DNA from: an uncultured Acetatifactor sp.
Lineage (GTDB): Bacteria; Bacillota; Clostridia; Lachnospirales; Lachnospiraceae
Reading direction: 5' to 3'
Assembly: GCA_944384205.1 (NCBI GenBank)
Contig: CALWSL010000011.1
Coordinates: 1 to 64,000, forward strand
DNA: 64,000 bases
The notes beneath the pieces were generated by a model, which was not told the origin of the DNA, made no database searches, and saw only the letters and a list, made by a program, of their open reading frames with translations. Positions 1-7,584 of the stretch are shown here, piece after piece. The position numbers were made by a program, and so were the translations under genes. Position 1 is the stretch's first letter, and each line of letters opens with the position of its first letter.

Positions 1-71
1 GAATAGGCAACGACAAACGCTGAAACCCTTGAAAACACTGGGTTTTTCCGTTTGTCTTTATTATACCGTAA

Positions 72-302
72 GGGCACTCGCACATCGCTTTGTTAATCGA
101 GAAGGGGCTGCAGCCACTGGTTATCGCACAGAGAGTTGGACACGACTCCGTAAATACTACCATGAACATTTACGGACACCTGTATCCCAACAAGCAGAAG
201 GAAGTGGCAGATCTGCTCAATGCCGAGGCTACCGGGGAGCTGGAAAACAATCTGGTGGATATGGCAACGGAGATGCGGTTCCGAAAGGCAGGTGGATGGT
301 AA
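72..302 (+). pseudogene. C-terminal stump of a tyrosine integrase
   Basis: The open frame begins right after a stop at 69-71 and reads GHSHIALLIEKG, then GHDSVNTTMNIYGHLYP. This is the catalytic C-terminus of phage/ICE tyrosine recombinases: the HxxR-like box, the GH..VNTT stretch and the tyrosine in the YGHLYP context. The catalytic core and the DNA-binding N-terminus are absent; the sequence upstream of 72 does not continue the frame. A TTG at 90 could start a 70-residue peptide, but it would not be an active recombinase. The stop overlaps the next ATG (taATG at 300-304). I read it as the remnant of the integrase of the mobile element whose mob genes follow. Confidence 0.8.
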
Positions 303-544
303 TGAGAATGGTAAGAGGATTTTACAACGAGCAGAATAATACGGTGAATGTGGTTCACTACGATACCAATTGTGTTATCAGTCTTGATTGTGGGAAATGG
401 GAGCAGGGTCTTCGGACCACTCCCAACTCTCAAGGGAAGATGGATGCACTGGCTATCGAGGACCCGGTGGAGTATGTGAGAATGATGCTTAACGGAGAGA
501 TGCAGGTGTGGCTGGATGCATTAGATGACTTGAGTGTATGGTAG
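302..544 (+). CDS. DUF6061-like small protein
   Basis: An 80-residue protein whose ATG overlaps the integrase stop. It has the layout I associate with DUF6061: a short N-terminal beta segment (YNEQNNTVNVVHYDT), an 'ISLDC' core, and a C-terminal 'DPVEYVRMMLNGEMQVWLDAL' type helix. Such proteins are common next to integrases and relaxases in Clostridial mobile elements. The function is unknown. The family name is from memory; that it is a real gene rests on the stop-start overlap and the continuous protein-like composition. Confidence 0.6.
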   Translation: MRMVRGFYNEQNNTVNVVHYDTNCVISLDCGKWEQGLRTTPNSQGKMDALAIEDPVEYVRMMLNGEMQVWLDALDDLSVW

Positions 545-548
545 GACG

Positions 549-740
549 AAAGTGGAGCCATTTCACGAAAGGTGCTCCAAAAAGTGGAGCCAAAATCGAA
601 AAGTGGCGTCAAAAAGTGGAGCACCTTTTCAGAGGAGAGGATTTTCCAATATAAAAAGGTGAGTCACAAAATGGAGCCATAATTGAAAAGTGACGCCAAA
701 AAGTGGAGCCGTTTTTCAAAAAGGGAGACGAAAGTGGCAC
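549..740 (+). repeat. Cluster of AAAGTGGAGCC-type direct repeats
   Basis: Imperfect copies of AAAGTGGAGCC start near 549, 581, 600, 613, 668, 687, 700 and 731. Two pairs (600/613 and 687/700) share a 13-bp offset and similar flanks (GAAAAGTGRCGYC then AAAAAGTGGAGC). Multiple short repeats of this kind are typical of transposon ends bound by a multimeric transposase, as in the IS21 family. No istA or istB gene is nearby, so it would be an orphan end. The IS21 assignment is inference. Confidence 0.6.
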
Positions 741-819
741 ACCTGTGGATAGAGGATTTCCGGTTGGTGCTAAGAATAAAAATATCCCTAAGGAATGGCG
801 CCAACATACAGCTGTGAAT

Positions 820-960
820 ACCGGCTACTGGCAGTAGATTTCGCCAAATGCCGGTAGGAGCAGATGTATTCGAGGTCAAGCGACGGAACGCTTGCCCCGT
901 TTGTGTTTGGGGTACCCCCAAACCAATAAGGGGACATTACTTTAGGGGAAGCGAAGAGTA
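820..960 (+). other. Candidate oriT upstream of mobV
   Basis: The sequence upstream of the relaxase operon contains a palindrome GTTTGGGG-TAC-CCCCAAAC (905-923), a GC-rich tract with an ACGGAACGCTTGCCCCG core just before it, and an AAGGGGACATTACTTTAGGGG stretch after it. MobV relaxases nick at origins immediately upstream of their own genes, which makes this the best oriT location in the window. No nick site can be assigned from sequence alone. Confidence 0.4.
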
Positions 961-993
961 TGGGGGGAACCCAAAGAAAGGAGGAAGACGACC

Positions 994-1059
994 ATGAGCG
1001 GAGATTTCTTAAGGAAGCTTTTGATAAAACTAAATACAGATAAGAAGAGAGGGATTTGA
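994..1059 (+). CDS. 21-residue ORF coupled to mobV
   Basis: ATG at 994 follows a strong ribosome binding site (AAAGGAGGA, 977-985). The ORF encodes 21 residues beginning MSGDFLRKLL and its TGA stop (1057-1059) overlaps the ATG of mobV by one base. Either it is a leader that couples translation into mobV or it is the remnant of a longer mob accessory gene. The strong site lies in front of this ORF and not in front of mobV itself, which favours coupling. Confidence 0.45.
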   Translation: MSGDFLRKLLIKLNTDKKRGI

Positions 1060-2513
1060 TGACAGGTAAGAAAGAAAAGACCATCAGTGGTGCAATGTAC
1101 AGCGCACCGAATCTGGAACACAATCTTAGAACCCACATTCCGCCAAACTCCGTAGAGGAGAGGCGGCATTTAAACATGGTATATACAGATGATTGGGGGA
1201 TTACCCTACAGCAGGTATATGAGAAGTTATTTGCCGAGCATTACCGAGTGTGGAGGGAGAGGGAAATCAAGAAAGGGCGCGGAAAAAGATTTCCCCCGAC
1301 CTATTATGAGAAGATTGAGCAGGATAAACAGAAGCACCTTTGCTACGAGATTATCTGGCAGATAGGGGATATGCGGGACACGGGTTTCGTGTATACGCCG
1401 GAGGATGCGAACCGGGCACAGGACTTGCTGGATGAATTTGCAAAGTATCTGCTGGAGCTGCCGGAGGTATGTGTGGTAACGGAGAAGGAACTGAATGATC
1501 CGAATTGGAAGCCACCATTTGAGGCAGGGCTGATTGTTCACCACATGGTTTATCACGGGGATGAAAATTCTCCCCACATTCATATGACCTATATTCCATA
1601 TACAACCAACTCCTCAAAAGGTGCGCCGGTCCAGAATGCATTTGCACAGACCTTCAAGGACTTAGGGTATCCCACAACCATGAAGCAGGCGGTGACCGAG
1701 ACCGGCGATTTGGTCTGGCAGAAAGACGAGGATGGCAACCTGAAGCCACAAATGAAGCGTGACCGTTACGGTGGCGCTGATTGGGTGGAAACCCAGAAGG
1801 CGGTGCTTCAGGAGATGATGCTAAAGGAGTTTGGTTGGGAGCGTTTTTACAAAGGATCCAATCCGAGAGGAAATCTTACCTTGTCGGACTACCGCAGGGA
1901 GAAAGCGGCAGAGATGGCAAAAGAAGAGGAGCGGAAACTTGAGGATATTAAGGATAAGGTTACAGCCGGACAGGCTACCATTCAGGCACAGGCGGAGCAG
2001 ATGGAAGAAATACTGGAGTCCTTGGATAAGGGAGTCGAAGCAGAGCGGCAGCTGTCAGTTAGGATTACTGATAAAAGTGCCGAGCTGAATGAGGTAATGC
2101 AAAACCTGGCAGAGAAAAGCACCGAGCTGGATGAAGTGAAGCAGGACCTGACGGATAAAAAGAGTGAGGTTCTGGAGCAGGAGCGGAAGTTGTCACTTAT
2201 CAAGGAAGATGCAGATGAGACGATTCAGAAAGCGAAGTTTGCAGAAGAACTTATTGAATACTTTAAGAATACTAATTCCGGTGAACGGGAGAAGGCATAC
2301 TTTGAAAAGATGCTGGACCTTAAATACGAGAATGAGTGTCTGAAGCGAGAGAATCAGGAGCTGAAAGCTGAGAATCGGACGCTTAAGGAGAAACTTAATA
2401 AAGCGTATGAATTCATGAAGCAGTTTACCATCAATGGAATGAGTATGCTGGAACACTTCCTGCGGAGTATCGGTGAATGGGTACAGCAGAAGGTGGCTGG
2501 GATGAGTAGGTAG
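1059..2513 (+). CDS. MobV-family relaxase (Mob_Pre)
   Basis: A 484-residue plasmid recombination/mobilisation enzyme of the Mob_Pre (MobV) family. It would nick oriT and pilot single-stranded DNA to a helper conjugation machine. The relaxase domain is N-terminal; the histidine motif is visible as HHMVYHGDENSPHIHMTYIP (about residues 165-185). The second half (about 285-450) is a long heptad-rich Glu/Lys/Leu coiled coil, usual in this family. ATG 1059 is preferred over TTG 1056 because it overlaps the stop of the 21-residue ORF. No type IV secretion genes are present, so the element would at most be mobilisable, and with its integrase broken it is probably stranded. Confidence 0.88.
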   Translation: MTGKKEKTISGAMYSAPNLEHNLRTHIPPNSVEERRHLNMVYTDDWGITLQQVYEKLFAEHYRVWREREIKKGRGKRFPPTYYEKIEQDKQKHLCYEIIWQIGDMRDTGFVYTPEDANRAQDLLDEFAKYLLELPEVCVVTEKELNDPNWKPPFEAGLIVHHMVYHGDENSPHIHMTYIPYTTNSSKGAPVQNAFAQTFKDLGYPTTMKQAVTETGDLVWQKDEDGNLKPQMKRDRYGGADWVETQKAVLQEMMLKEFGWERFYKGSNPRGNLTLSDYRREKAAEMAKEEERKLEDIKDKVTAGQATIQAQAEQMEEILESLDKGVEAERQLSVRITDKSAELNEVMQNLAEKSTELDEVKQDLTDKKSEVLEQERKLSLIKEDADETIQKAKFAEELIEYFKNTNSGEREKAYFEKMLDLKYENECLKRENQELKAENRTLKEKLNKAYEFMKQFTINGMSMLEHFLRSIGEWVQQKVAGMSR

Positions 2514-2529
2514 AAAAGGTAAGCAAATG

Positions 2530-2555
2530 GGAAGGGGTGCGAAAGCACCTCTTCC
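2530..2555 (+). terminator. Hairpin after mobV
   Basis: An 11-bp stem with one mismatch (GGAAGGGGTGC / GCACCTCTTCC) closes a GAAA tetraloop 16 bases after the mobV stop. It lacks a long U-tract (TTGTGGGATTTT follows), so it may be a weak terminator or an RNA 3' stabiliser. Confidence 0.5.
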
Positions 2556-2681
2556 TTGTGGGATTTTAGTAGTAGCTATATTGAGGTCCACGTTGAATTT
2601 AAATGAAATCAACCTAATTTTGCAATATCAAGTGAATTGTAGAATTAGGTATTTAATGGTTAGCAGCAAGTCTGCTGAAAA

Positions 2682-2909
2682 TTACATTTCTTTGTTTGGT
2701 TCTATTTTTACAATGTAAAAACTATTTGATTTGATTAATTTGTGTGGGATATCCGCAATGCCTATTTTATAGGCTTTATATGATTTGAAGACAAGATAGT
2801 AATGTGTGATACCTGTGTTGGTAGTATAAGAAAATTTATTATTTGATATGTGTTTAATCATAGTTATGTCAGAGCAATTTGGAATGGTTTTTAATATTGC
2901 GTCTGACAT
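2682..2909 (-). CDS. Possible small divergent protein, unknown
   Basis: A minus-strand frame of 75 residues from ATG 2909 (MSDAILKTIPNCSDITMIKH...). The frame stays open upstream. A strong AAGGAGG lies at 2941-2947 on the minus strand, followed 4 bases later by an in-frame ATC at 2936 that would add nine residues (IENRVVLKN). This suggests either a non-AUG start or a lost ATG. It is transcribed away from the restriction-modification gene and shares its upstream region, the usual place for a small controller. No HTH is recognisable. AT-rich DNA makes chance ORFs of this size possible. The 2514-3058 gap otherwise holds only the mobV hairpin and the promoters. Confidence 0.35.
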   Translation of the reverse strand: MSDAILKTIPNCSDITMIKHISNNKFSYTTNTGITHYYLVFKSYKAYKIGIADIPHKLIKSNSFYIVKIEPNKEM

Positions 2910-2951
2910 GTTTTTTAATACTACTCTATTTTCGATAAGTCCTCCTTTCTA

Positions 2952-2979
2952 TTGACCAATAACTTTTTTGGGGTATAAA
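2952..2979 (+). promoter_or_regulatory. Upstream promoter/operator copy
   Basis: TTGACC (2952-2957), a 16-base spacer and TATAAA (2974-2979). It lies within the first copy of a 20-bp direct repeat (2951-2970) whose second copy contains the stronger promoter downstream. Confidence 0.5.
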
Positions 2980-3006
2980 ATCCAGAAAAAACAGTCAAAA
3001 ACATTA

Positions 3007-3035
3007 TTGACCAATGACTTTTTTGTATGTATAAT
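3007..3035 (+). promoter_or_regulatory. Promoter of the restriction-modification gene
   Basis: TTGACC (3007-3012), a 17-base spacer and a perfect TATAAT (3030-3035), 24 bases before the start codon at 3059. The -35 region sits in the second copy (3006-3025) of the repeat ATTGACCAATRACTTTTTTG; the two copies match at 19 of 20 positions and are 55 bp apart. GGAGG at 3048-3052 is the ribosome binding site. Confidence 0.7.
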
Positions 3036-3058
3036 AAAGAAAATAGTGGAGGTGTATT

Positions 3059-6000
3059 ATGAACTTAAGAGAGATAGAAGCTAAATTTAAAAAGAATACA
3101 TTTAATAATGAAGATGATATAAAGATTCATTTTCATTCGGACATAATAAAGCCATTATTAGAAGAATTGAACCCTGAGATGGCTGGACAATATCGCAGTG
3201 AGGATGTTTTGAAAGCAGGCGGAAGAACGGATGCGACTTTCCAGAATATTTCGTTTGAATTTAAGAAAGAAGGGTATTTTGATAAAACTTCAGGAATAAA
3301 GGAAGCGGTGTACGGAAGAGATCATGCAGATCATGGTCTGCATGATTATATTTTAAGCAATGCAGGTATAAGTGTCAATGATAAGATGGATGTCATTATA
3401 AAAAAGATTTTATCGGGTATTGGTGTTGGATTTGATGGAAAACAATTTATTTTTGCAAGATTTATTCCGTCTACTCAAAAAACATTACTTGATACGAGTA
3501 AAGTAAAGATAGATATAAATGAGGCTGTAAATATCGAATTTGTATATGAGGTGAAAGATTTCTCAAAGGGAATTAAAAGGCTTGCTTTGCTTTTGAAGCA
3601 GACAGATAAGATTTCGCTTTCGAAGCAGATGTTATGTGCTGTAATAAATCCTAAAAGTGATTATGTGCGGGGAAGTATATTAAAAATTTATAATAGTCTC
3701 GGTGAAAATCTGGATACAACTAAGGACACATTTAATAATAGAGTTAAAACTTTATATGATGAGTGGAACCGCGTATTTGGAGTAATGTACGGTGATGATG
3801 AAGATGCAACAGATTTTACAGAGGTGTCTTCTAAGATAAGAGATATGTATGGAATTAGTGATATTCACGAAATTGATAGTAAAAGATATCTTTTTTCGAT
3901 GCAAACTTTTTTCAATATTTTTCTGAAGTTATTAGTTTATTCTTTCTTGGCGCAGTTAGTAGATCCAATGTTTACTACACAACAGGAACTCTCCAAGGAT
4001 GAAATTAATAGACTCTTTGACGGTAATACAGATGATAGTTGTAAATTGGTAAATAATTTCTTTGAATCTCATTTTTTAGAGTGGTTTACATTTACAGCTA
4101 ATATAAATGATCCCGAATCAAGTTTTGATGTAAAACTTGTTAACGAAACACTGACAGTTGTTAATAAGTTTGATTTAAGTACATTTGTCTTGAGACCTGA
4201 AAATGTACAGGATATTTTACAGGAAGTGTATATGGGGTTAATCCCACAGGAAATGCGACATTTGATGGGGGAGTATTTTTCGCCGGATTGGATCGTAGAG
4301 CATGCTCTTGATATGGCAGGATATGCAGGCGATATTAGTAAAACTTTGATTGATCCAACCGCAGGATCAGGTTCTTTTTTGACGCAGGCAATTAAGCGTA
4401 TTATCAATCAAAAAGGCGGCGTTTTAACGAAAGCTGATATTGTAAATATTACACAAAATATTGTTGGATTCGATATTAATCCTATTTCAGTTGTGTCAGC
4501 AAAAGCAAATTATATTCTTATAATGTTTTCTGCGTTTTTTGATAACTGTGATGAAGAATTTGGAGATTCTGTAGGGATACCTGTTTTTATAGCTGATTCA
4601 ATACTGGCTCCGGTGGTATATACGGAGGAGAACGATGATACTCTAAAATTGGAAACTACAGTTGGAGAGATTGAAATTCCAAAGTTCGATTCATTCTCAA
4701 AAGGAAATGAATTTTTAAAACTTTTAAGTCAATCTATAGACGATAGGGGTTCGTATGAGATATTTGAGAGTTTGGCGCTTGGGAAAGGGTTGATTACCGA
4801 AAATGATGTGGATATTGTAAAGGCATTATTTTCAAAACTGAGTGTATTACATCGTGCAAGTAAAGATTCTTTTTGGCCTATTATTTTCAGAAATAGCTTT
4901 GCTCCTGTTATGATAAGAGATAAGTTTGATTTTGTTGTAGGAAATCCGCCTTGGATTGCATGGAAAGCAATGAGTAAAAGCTATCGCGCGGGTACACTTA
5001 CAATATGGCAGAGCTATGGAATATTTGAAAAAAATGCTTATGATAAAAAAACCACACATGATGATTTTGGAATGGCGGTTACATATGTTTCTGTAGATCA
5101 GTACTTAAAAATAGGAGGAAGTATGGTGTTTCTTCTTCCGGCTTCTTTTTTGAAATCAACAAAGGGGGGAGAAGGTTTTAGAAAATTTGAAATTATAAGA
5201 AATAATCAAAGCGTTCCATTTAATGTAGAAAAGGTGCATGATTTTTCTAGCGTGAGTTTGTTTACGATACCTACTGTTGCCATAAAGTTTGGAAAAGGAA
5301 CTGCTATGCAATATCCTATGCAACAATATAGATTTTATACTCAAAAGGGGAGAAAAAGTAAAATAGATTCACATGCTGATTGGAAGCAAGTGTCTGAAAT
5401 GGTGGAGTATTCAGATTGTTTAGCGCAGCCCGTAGACAAGGATGATATACAGTCTGCATGGCTAACCCTTGAAGATATGACATTTGCTAATAATGTTGTA
5501 AACCCTGAAATAGAACGTATATATAAGGGCAGAAAGGGGATTGAACCAGCAGGAGCCAAAGGTGTTTACATTTTGCTTAAACCTAAAAAAGTGAGAAACG
5601 GATATTTGGAAATAATCAATGATATGTCGAGACAAAGAAGAAAGGATATTATTGATAAAGGTATTCATAAAGGAGTCGTTGAAGAAAAATATATTTATCC
5701 GATGCTAGGGGGGCGTAATATTGCTCGTTGGATGGTTAAGTCTAATGAATATATGATTGTACCGCATTCATCAGAATATAAGTATGGTATACCCGAGGTA
5801 AAATTAGCGAGAGAAGCACCAGAGACATTTCAGTGGTTATCGTTTTATCATGATGAACTTTTGGATACGAGAATACAGAATGGTAAATTTTTCAATCCAG
5901 AAACACAGCCGTTTTATAGATTAGACAATGTGGGAACATATACATATTCTCCATATAAGGTTTTGTGGAAAGAGCAGACGGGAAGTATGGCTGCAGTTGT

Positions 6001-6373
6001 AGTTTCTACTTACTTAAAATCTGTTCCGAATGCGGATATTGATCTTTTTTCAGAAGATAAGCCGGTTGTTGTTGATTCAAAAGTTCTTATGCTAGATGTT
6101 TATGATGAAATGGAAGCCTATTATATATGTGGAATTATTAATTCTCCTAGTGTGATAGAGGTCGTTGATGGTTATGCAATTTCGACTAATAGGGGAGTTG
6201 ATGTCTTGAAGTATATTGCTATTGCTAAATATGATGAGACAAATCAAGTGCATAGAAAGATTGCAGAAATCTCTAAAAATATTCATGATAAGATGAGAGA
6301 AACATCTGGAAAAGCAAATATTATGCAGTTAGAGAATGCACTTAATGAAGAAATTCATAAGTTGTTTTCATAA
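3059..6373 (+). CDS. Type IIG-like restriction-modification enzyme
   Basis: A 1104-residue protein that appears to join endonuclease and adenine methyltransferase. Near the N-terminus, GGRTDATFQNISFEFKKEG gives a PD-(D/E)XK-type D58...E67-x-K69. Motif I is DPTAGSGSF (from D432) and motif IV is NPPW (629-632), which is typical of N6-adenine methylases. About residues 800-1060 are a probable target-recognition region with beta-rich 'YIYPMLGGRNIARW' and 'SPYKVLWKEQTGSM' segments, as in Eco57I-like enzymes. One chain that both cuts and methylates needs no separate S or R subunit. It heads the AT-rich island and has its own promoter. A BREX PglX assignment is less likely because of the N-terminal nuclease motif and the lack of other BREX genes. 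Confidence 0.8.
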   Translation: MNLREIEAKFKKNTFNNEDDIKIHFHSDIIKPLLEELNPEMAGQYRSEDVLKAGGRTDATFQNISFEFKKEGYFDKTSGIKEAVYGRDHADHGLHDYILSNAGISVNDKMDVIIKKILSGIGVGFDGKQFIFARFIPSTQKTLLDTSKVKIDINEAVNIEFVYEVKDFSKGIKRLALLLKQTDKISLSKQMLCAVINPKSDYVRGSILKIYNSLGENLDTTKDTFNNRVKTLYDEWNRVFGVMYGDDEDATDFTEVSSKIRDMYGISDIHEIDSKRYLFSMQTFFNIFLKLLVYSFLAQLVDPMFTTQQELSKDEINRLFDGNTDDSCKLVNNFFESHFLEWFTFTANINDPESSFDVKLVNETLTVVNKFDLSTFVLRPENVQDILQEVYMGLIPQEMRHLMGEYFSPDWIVEHALDMAGYAGDISKTLIDPTAGSGSFLTQAIKRIINQKGGVLTKADIVNITQNIVGFDINPISVVSAKANYILIMFSAFFDNCDEEFGDSVGIPVFIADSILAPVVYTEENDDTLKLETTVGEIEIPKFDSFSKGNEFLKLLSQSIDDRGSYEIFESLALGKGLITENDVDIVKALFSKLSVLHRASKDSFWPIIFRNSFAPVMIRDKFDFVVGNPPWIAWKAMSKSYRAGTLTIWQSYGIFEKNAYDKKTTHDDFGMAVTYVSVDQYLKIGGSMVFLLPASFLKSTKGGEGFRKFEIIRNNQSVPFNVEKVHDFSSVSLFTIPTVAIKFGKGTAMQYPMQQYRFYTQKGRKSKIDSHADWKQVSEMVEYSDCLAQPVDKDDIQSAWLTLEDMTFANNVVNPEIERIYKGRKGIEPAGAKGVYILLKPKKVRNGYLEIINDMSRQRRKDIIDKGIHKGVVEEKYIYPMLGGRNIARWMVKSNEYMIVPHSSEYKYGIPEVKLAREAPETFQWLSFYHDELLDTRIQNGKFFNPETQPFYRLDNVGTYTYSPYKVLWKEQTGSMAAVVVSTYLKSVPNADIDLFSEDKPVVVDSKVLMLDVYDEMEAYYICGIINSPSVIEVVDGYAISTNRGVDVLKYIAIAKYDETNQVHRKIAEISKNIHDKMRETSGKANIMQLENALNEEIHKLFS

Positions 6374-6412
6374 GACGGTATTATCTATTTTTTATTTTAT
6401 GGAGTAATTTCG

Positions 6413-7021
6413 ATGAATAAAGTTAATTTTCCTTTCTGGGATGATGAGGTTGAAAAAGCGATTACAGAGGTTTATCGAGTAAAAAGTCAGATTCAAAGTG
6501 TAGGTGTAAGATTGAAGACTAATGATATTTCCGATGAGGAATTTTCAGTGTTATTGAATAATGTATATGAAACATTAAAATATTGGACTGGACATACTTA
6601 CATCGGACAGCACAAGAAGAAAGATATTCAGAAAGCATATCAAACTTTTTTTGAAGCGTTGTATGATTTCCTTTTTGTTTGCAGAGAACTTGGTAATCCT
6701 GTGCTTAAGTCTTTTGCGGACGAAGCATTGTATCGTGGTTTGTTATATAGATATTTAGGATATGGATTCGTGGAAAAGAATGCTGATAAAAGAGTAGAAC
6801 CACAATACAATAATATTTATGTTTCATGGAGTAAACAACCTAAAAATCATTACATTGAAAGTAAGCTATATGGCACAATGACCTTGTTGACTTGTAAAAT
6901 AGATGAACCATATTACGGAATTGATTTAGAGGCTTTTGGTGTAGTTCGAGGTCAAGAAGCTGAGGTTGTATTTCCGACAATCAAAGAAACAATAACAGAG
7001 GTTAAGTACATCAGAGAATAG
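6413..7021 (+). CDS. Probable ADP-ribosyltransferase (R-S-E type)
   Basis: A 202-residue protein. The C-terminal half carries the three marks of R-S-E ADP-ribosyltransferases in order: an arginine in 'LYRGLLY' (R108), a serine motif in 'YVSWSKQ' (S138/S140), and an ExE-type turn 'GQEAEVVFPT' (E182/E184) before the closing beta strand 'ITEVKYI'. Residues 1-100 are helical and may be a partner-binding or substrate-binding region. There is no signal peptide, so it should act in the cytoplasm. GGAG lies 8 bases before ATG 6413. It lies 39 bp after the restriction-modification gene and 19 bp before a GNAT, in one direction. The assignment is from motif pattern only; the target is unknown. Confidence 0.6.
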   Translation: MNKVNFPFWDDEVEKAITEVYRVKSQIQSVGVRLKTNDISDEEFSVLLNNVYETLKYWTGHTYIGQHKKKDIQKAYQTFFEALYDFLFVCRELGNPVLKSFADEALYRGLLYRYLGYGFVEKNADKRVEPQYNNIYVSWSKQPKNHYIESKLYGTMTLLTCKIDEPYYGIDLEAFGVVRGQEAEVVFPTIKETITEVKYIRE

Positions 7022-7040
7022 ACATTTAAGAAGGTGAAAA

Positions 7041-7508
7041 ATGGAGTATATTGAAATTGATAAAAAGATATTTCTACAAGTGTTCGAGTATGAGGATATC
7101 GAAGCATTTACCCAAGTATGTAAACGGTCTCAAGAAGCTAATTATTTTGCAATTAAAGAAATATGGAATCCGGGAATTGAGGTGGTTCTTATTTACAAGC
7201 GTTTTTTAGGGATATTAAGCAACAATATTGGTTTTGTTTCGATGATAGATTGTAAACGGTTAAGTAATAATGAAAAGAAAATGGTAAGTCTATTGGGAGT
7301 ACCGAAAAAATACAAGGGGATTATTATTAATGATATGAGAATGTCGGTGACATGTAGACACAAAGGGATAGGTACAAAAGTCGTAAATAAAATATTGCAA
7401 GATGATAAGACTTATATGTTGGAACCTATAGAAGATGGTAAAACATTTTGGAAGAAGTTTGGTTTTAAGGAAAATGGTAAGTTGTCTATTCGCGAAAAAA
7501 TTGAGTAA
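7041..7508 (+). CDS. GNAT-like acetyltransferase
   Basis: A 155-residue protein with a GNAT motif A, 'MRMSVTCRHKGIGTKVV' (R106-x-x-G-x-G), which holds the acetyl-CoA pyrophosphate, and a typical C-terminal 'TFWKKFGFKENG' strand-helix. AAGGTG precedes ATG 7041. Placed 19 bp after the ADP-ribosyltransferase, it could modify that protein or its target, or be an independent toxin-like acetyltransferase. Nothing in the sequence decides which. Confidence 0.7.
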   Translation: MEYIEIDKKIFLQVFEYEDIEAFTQVCKRSQEANYFAIKEIWNPGIEVVLIYKRFLGILSNNIGFVSMIDCKRLSNNEKKMVSLLGVPKKYKGIIINDMRMSVTCRHKGIGTKVVNKILQDDKTYMLEPIEDGKTFWKKFGFKENGKLSIREKIE

Positions 7509-7584
7509 AAATTGCTTGAAGTATTTTTAGTTGCATTGTTACACGAAATCTTAGTATATATGTAGAATTAAGGAATGAGGGTTT

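Noticed and set aside
29-544. A 171-codon plus-strand frame covering the integrase stump
   Set aside because: Its first 90 codons are the out-of-frame shadow of the integrase remnant; only the part from ATG 302 is protein-like.
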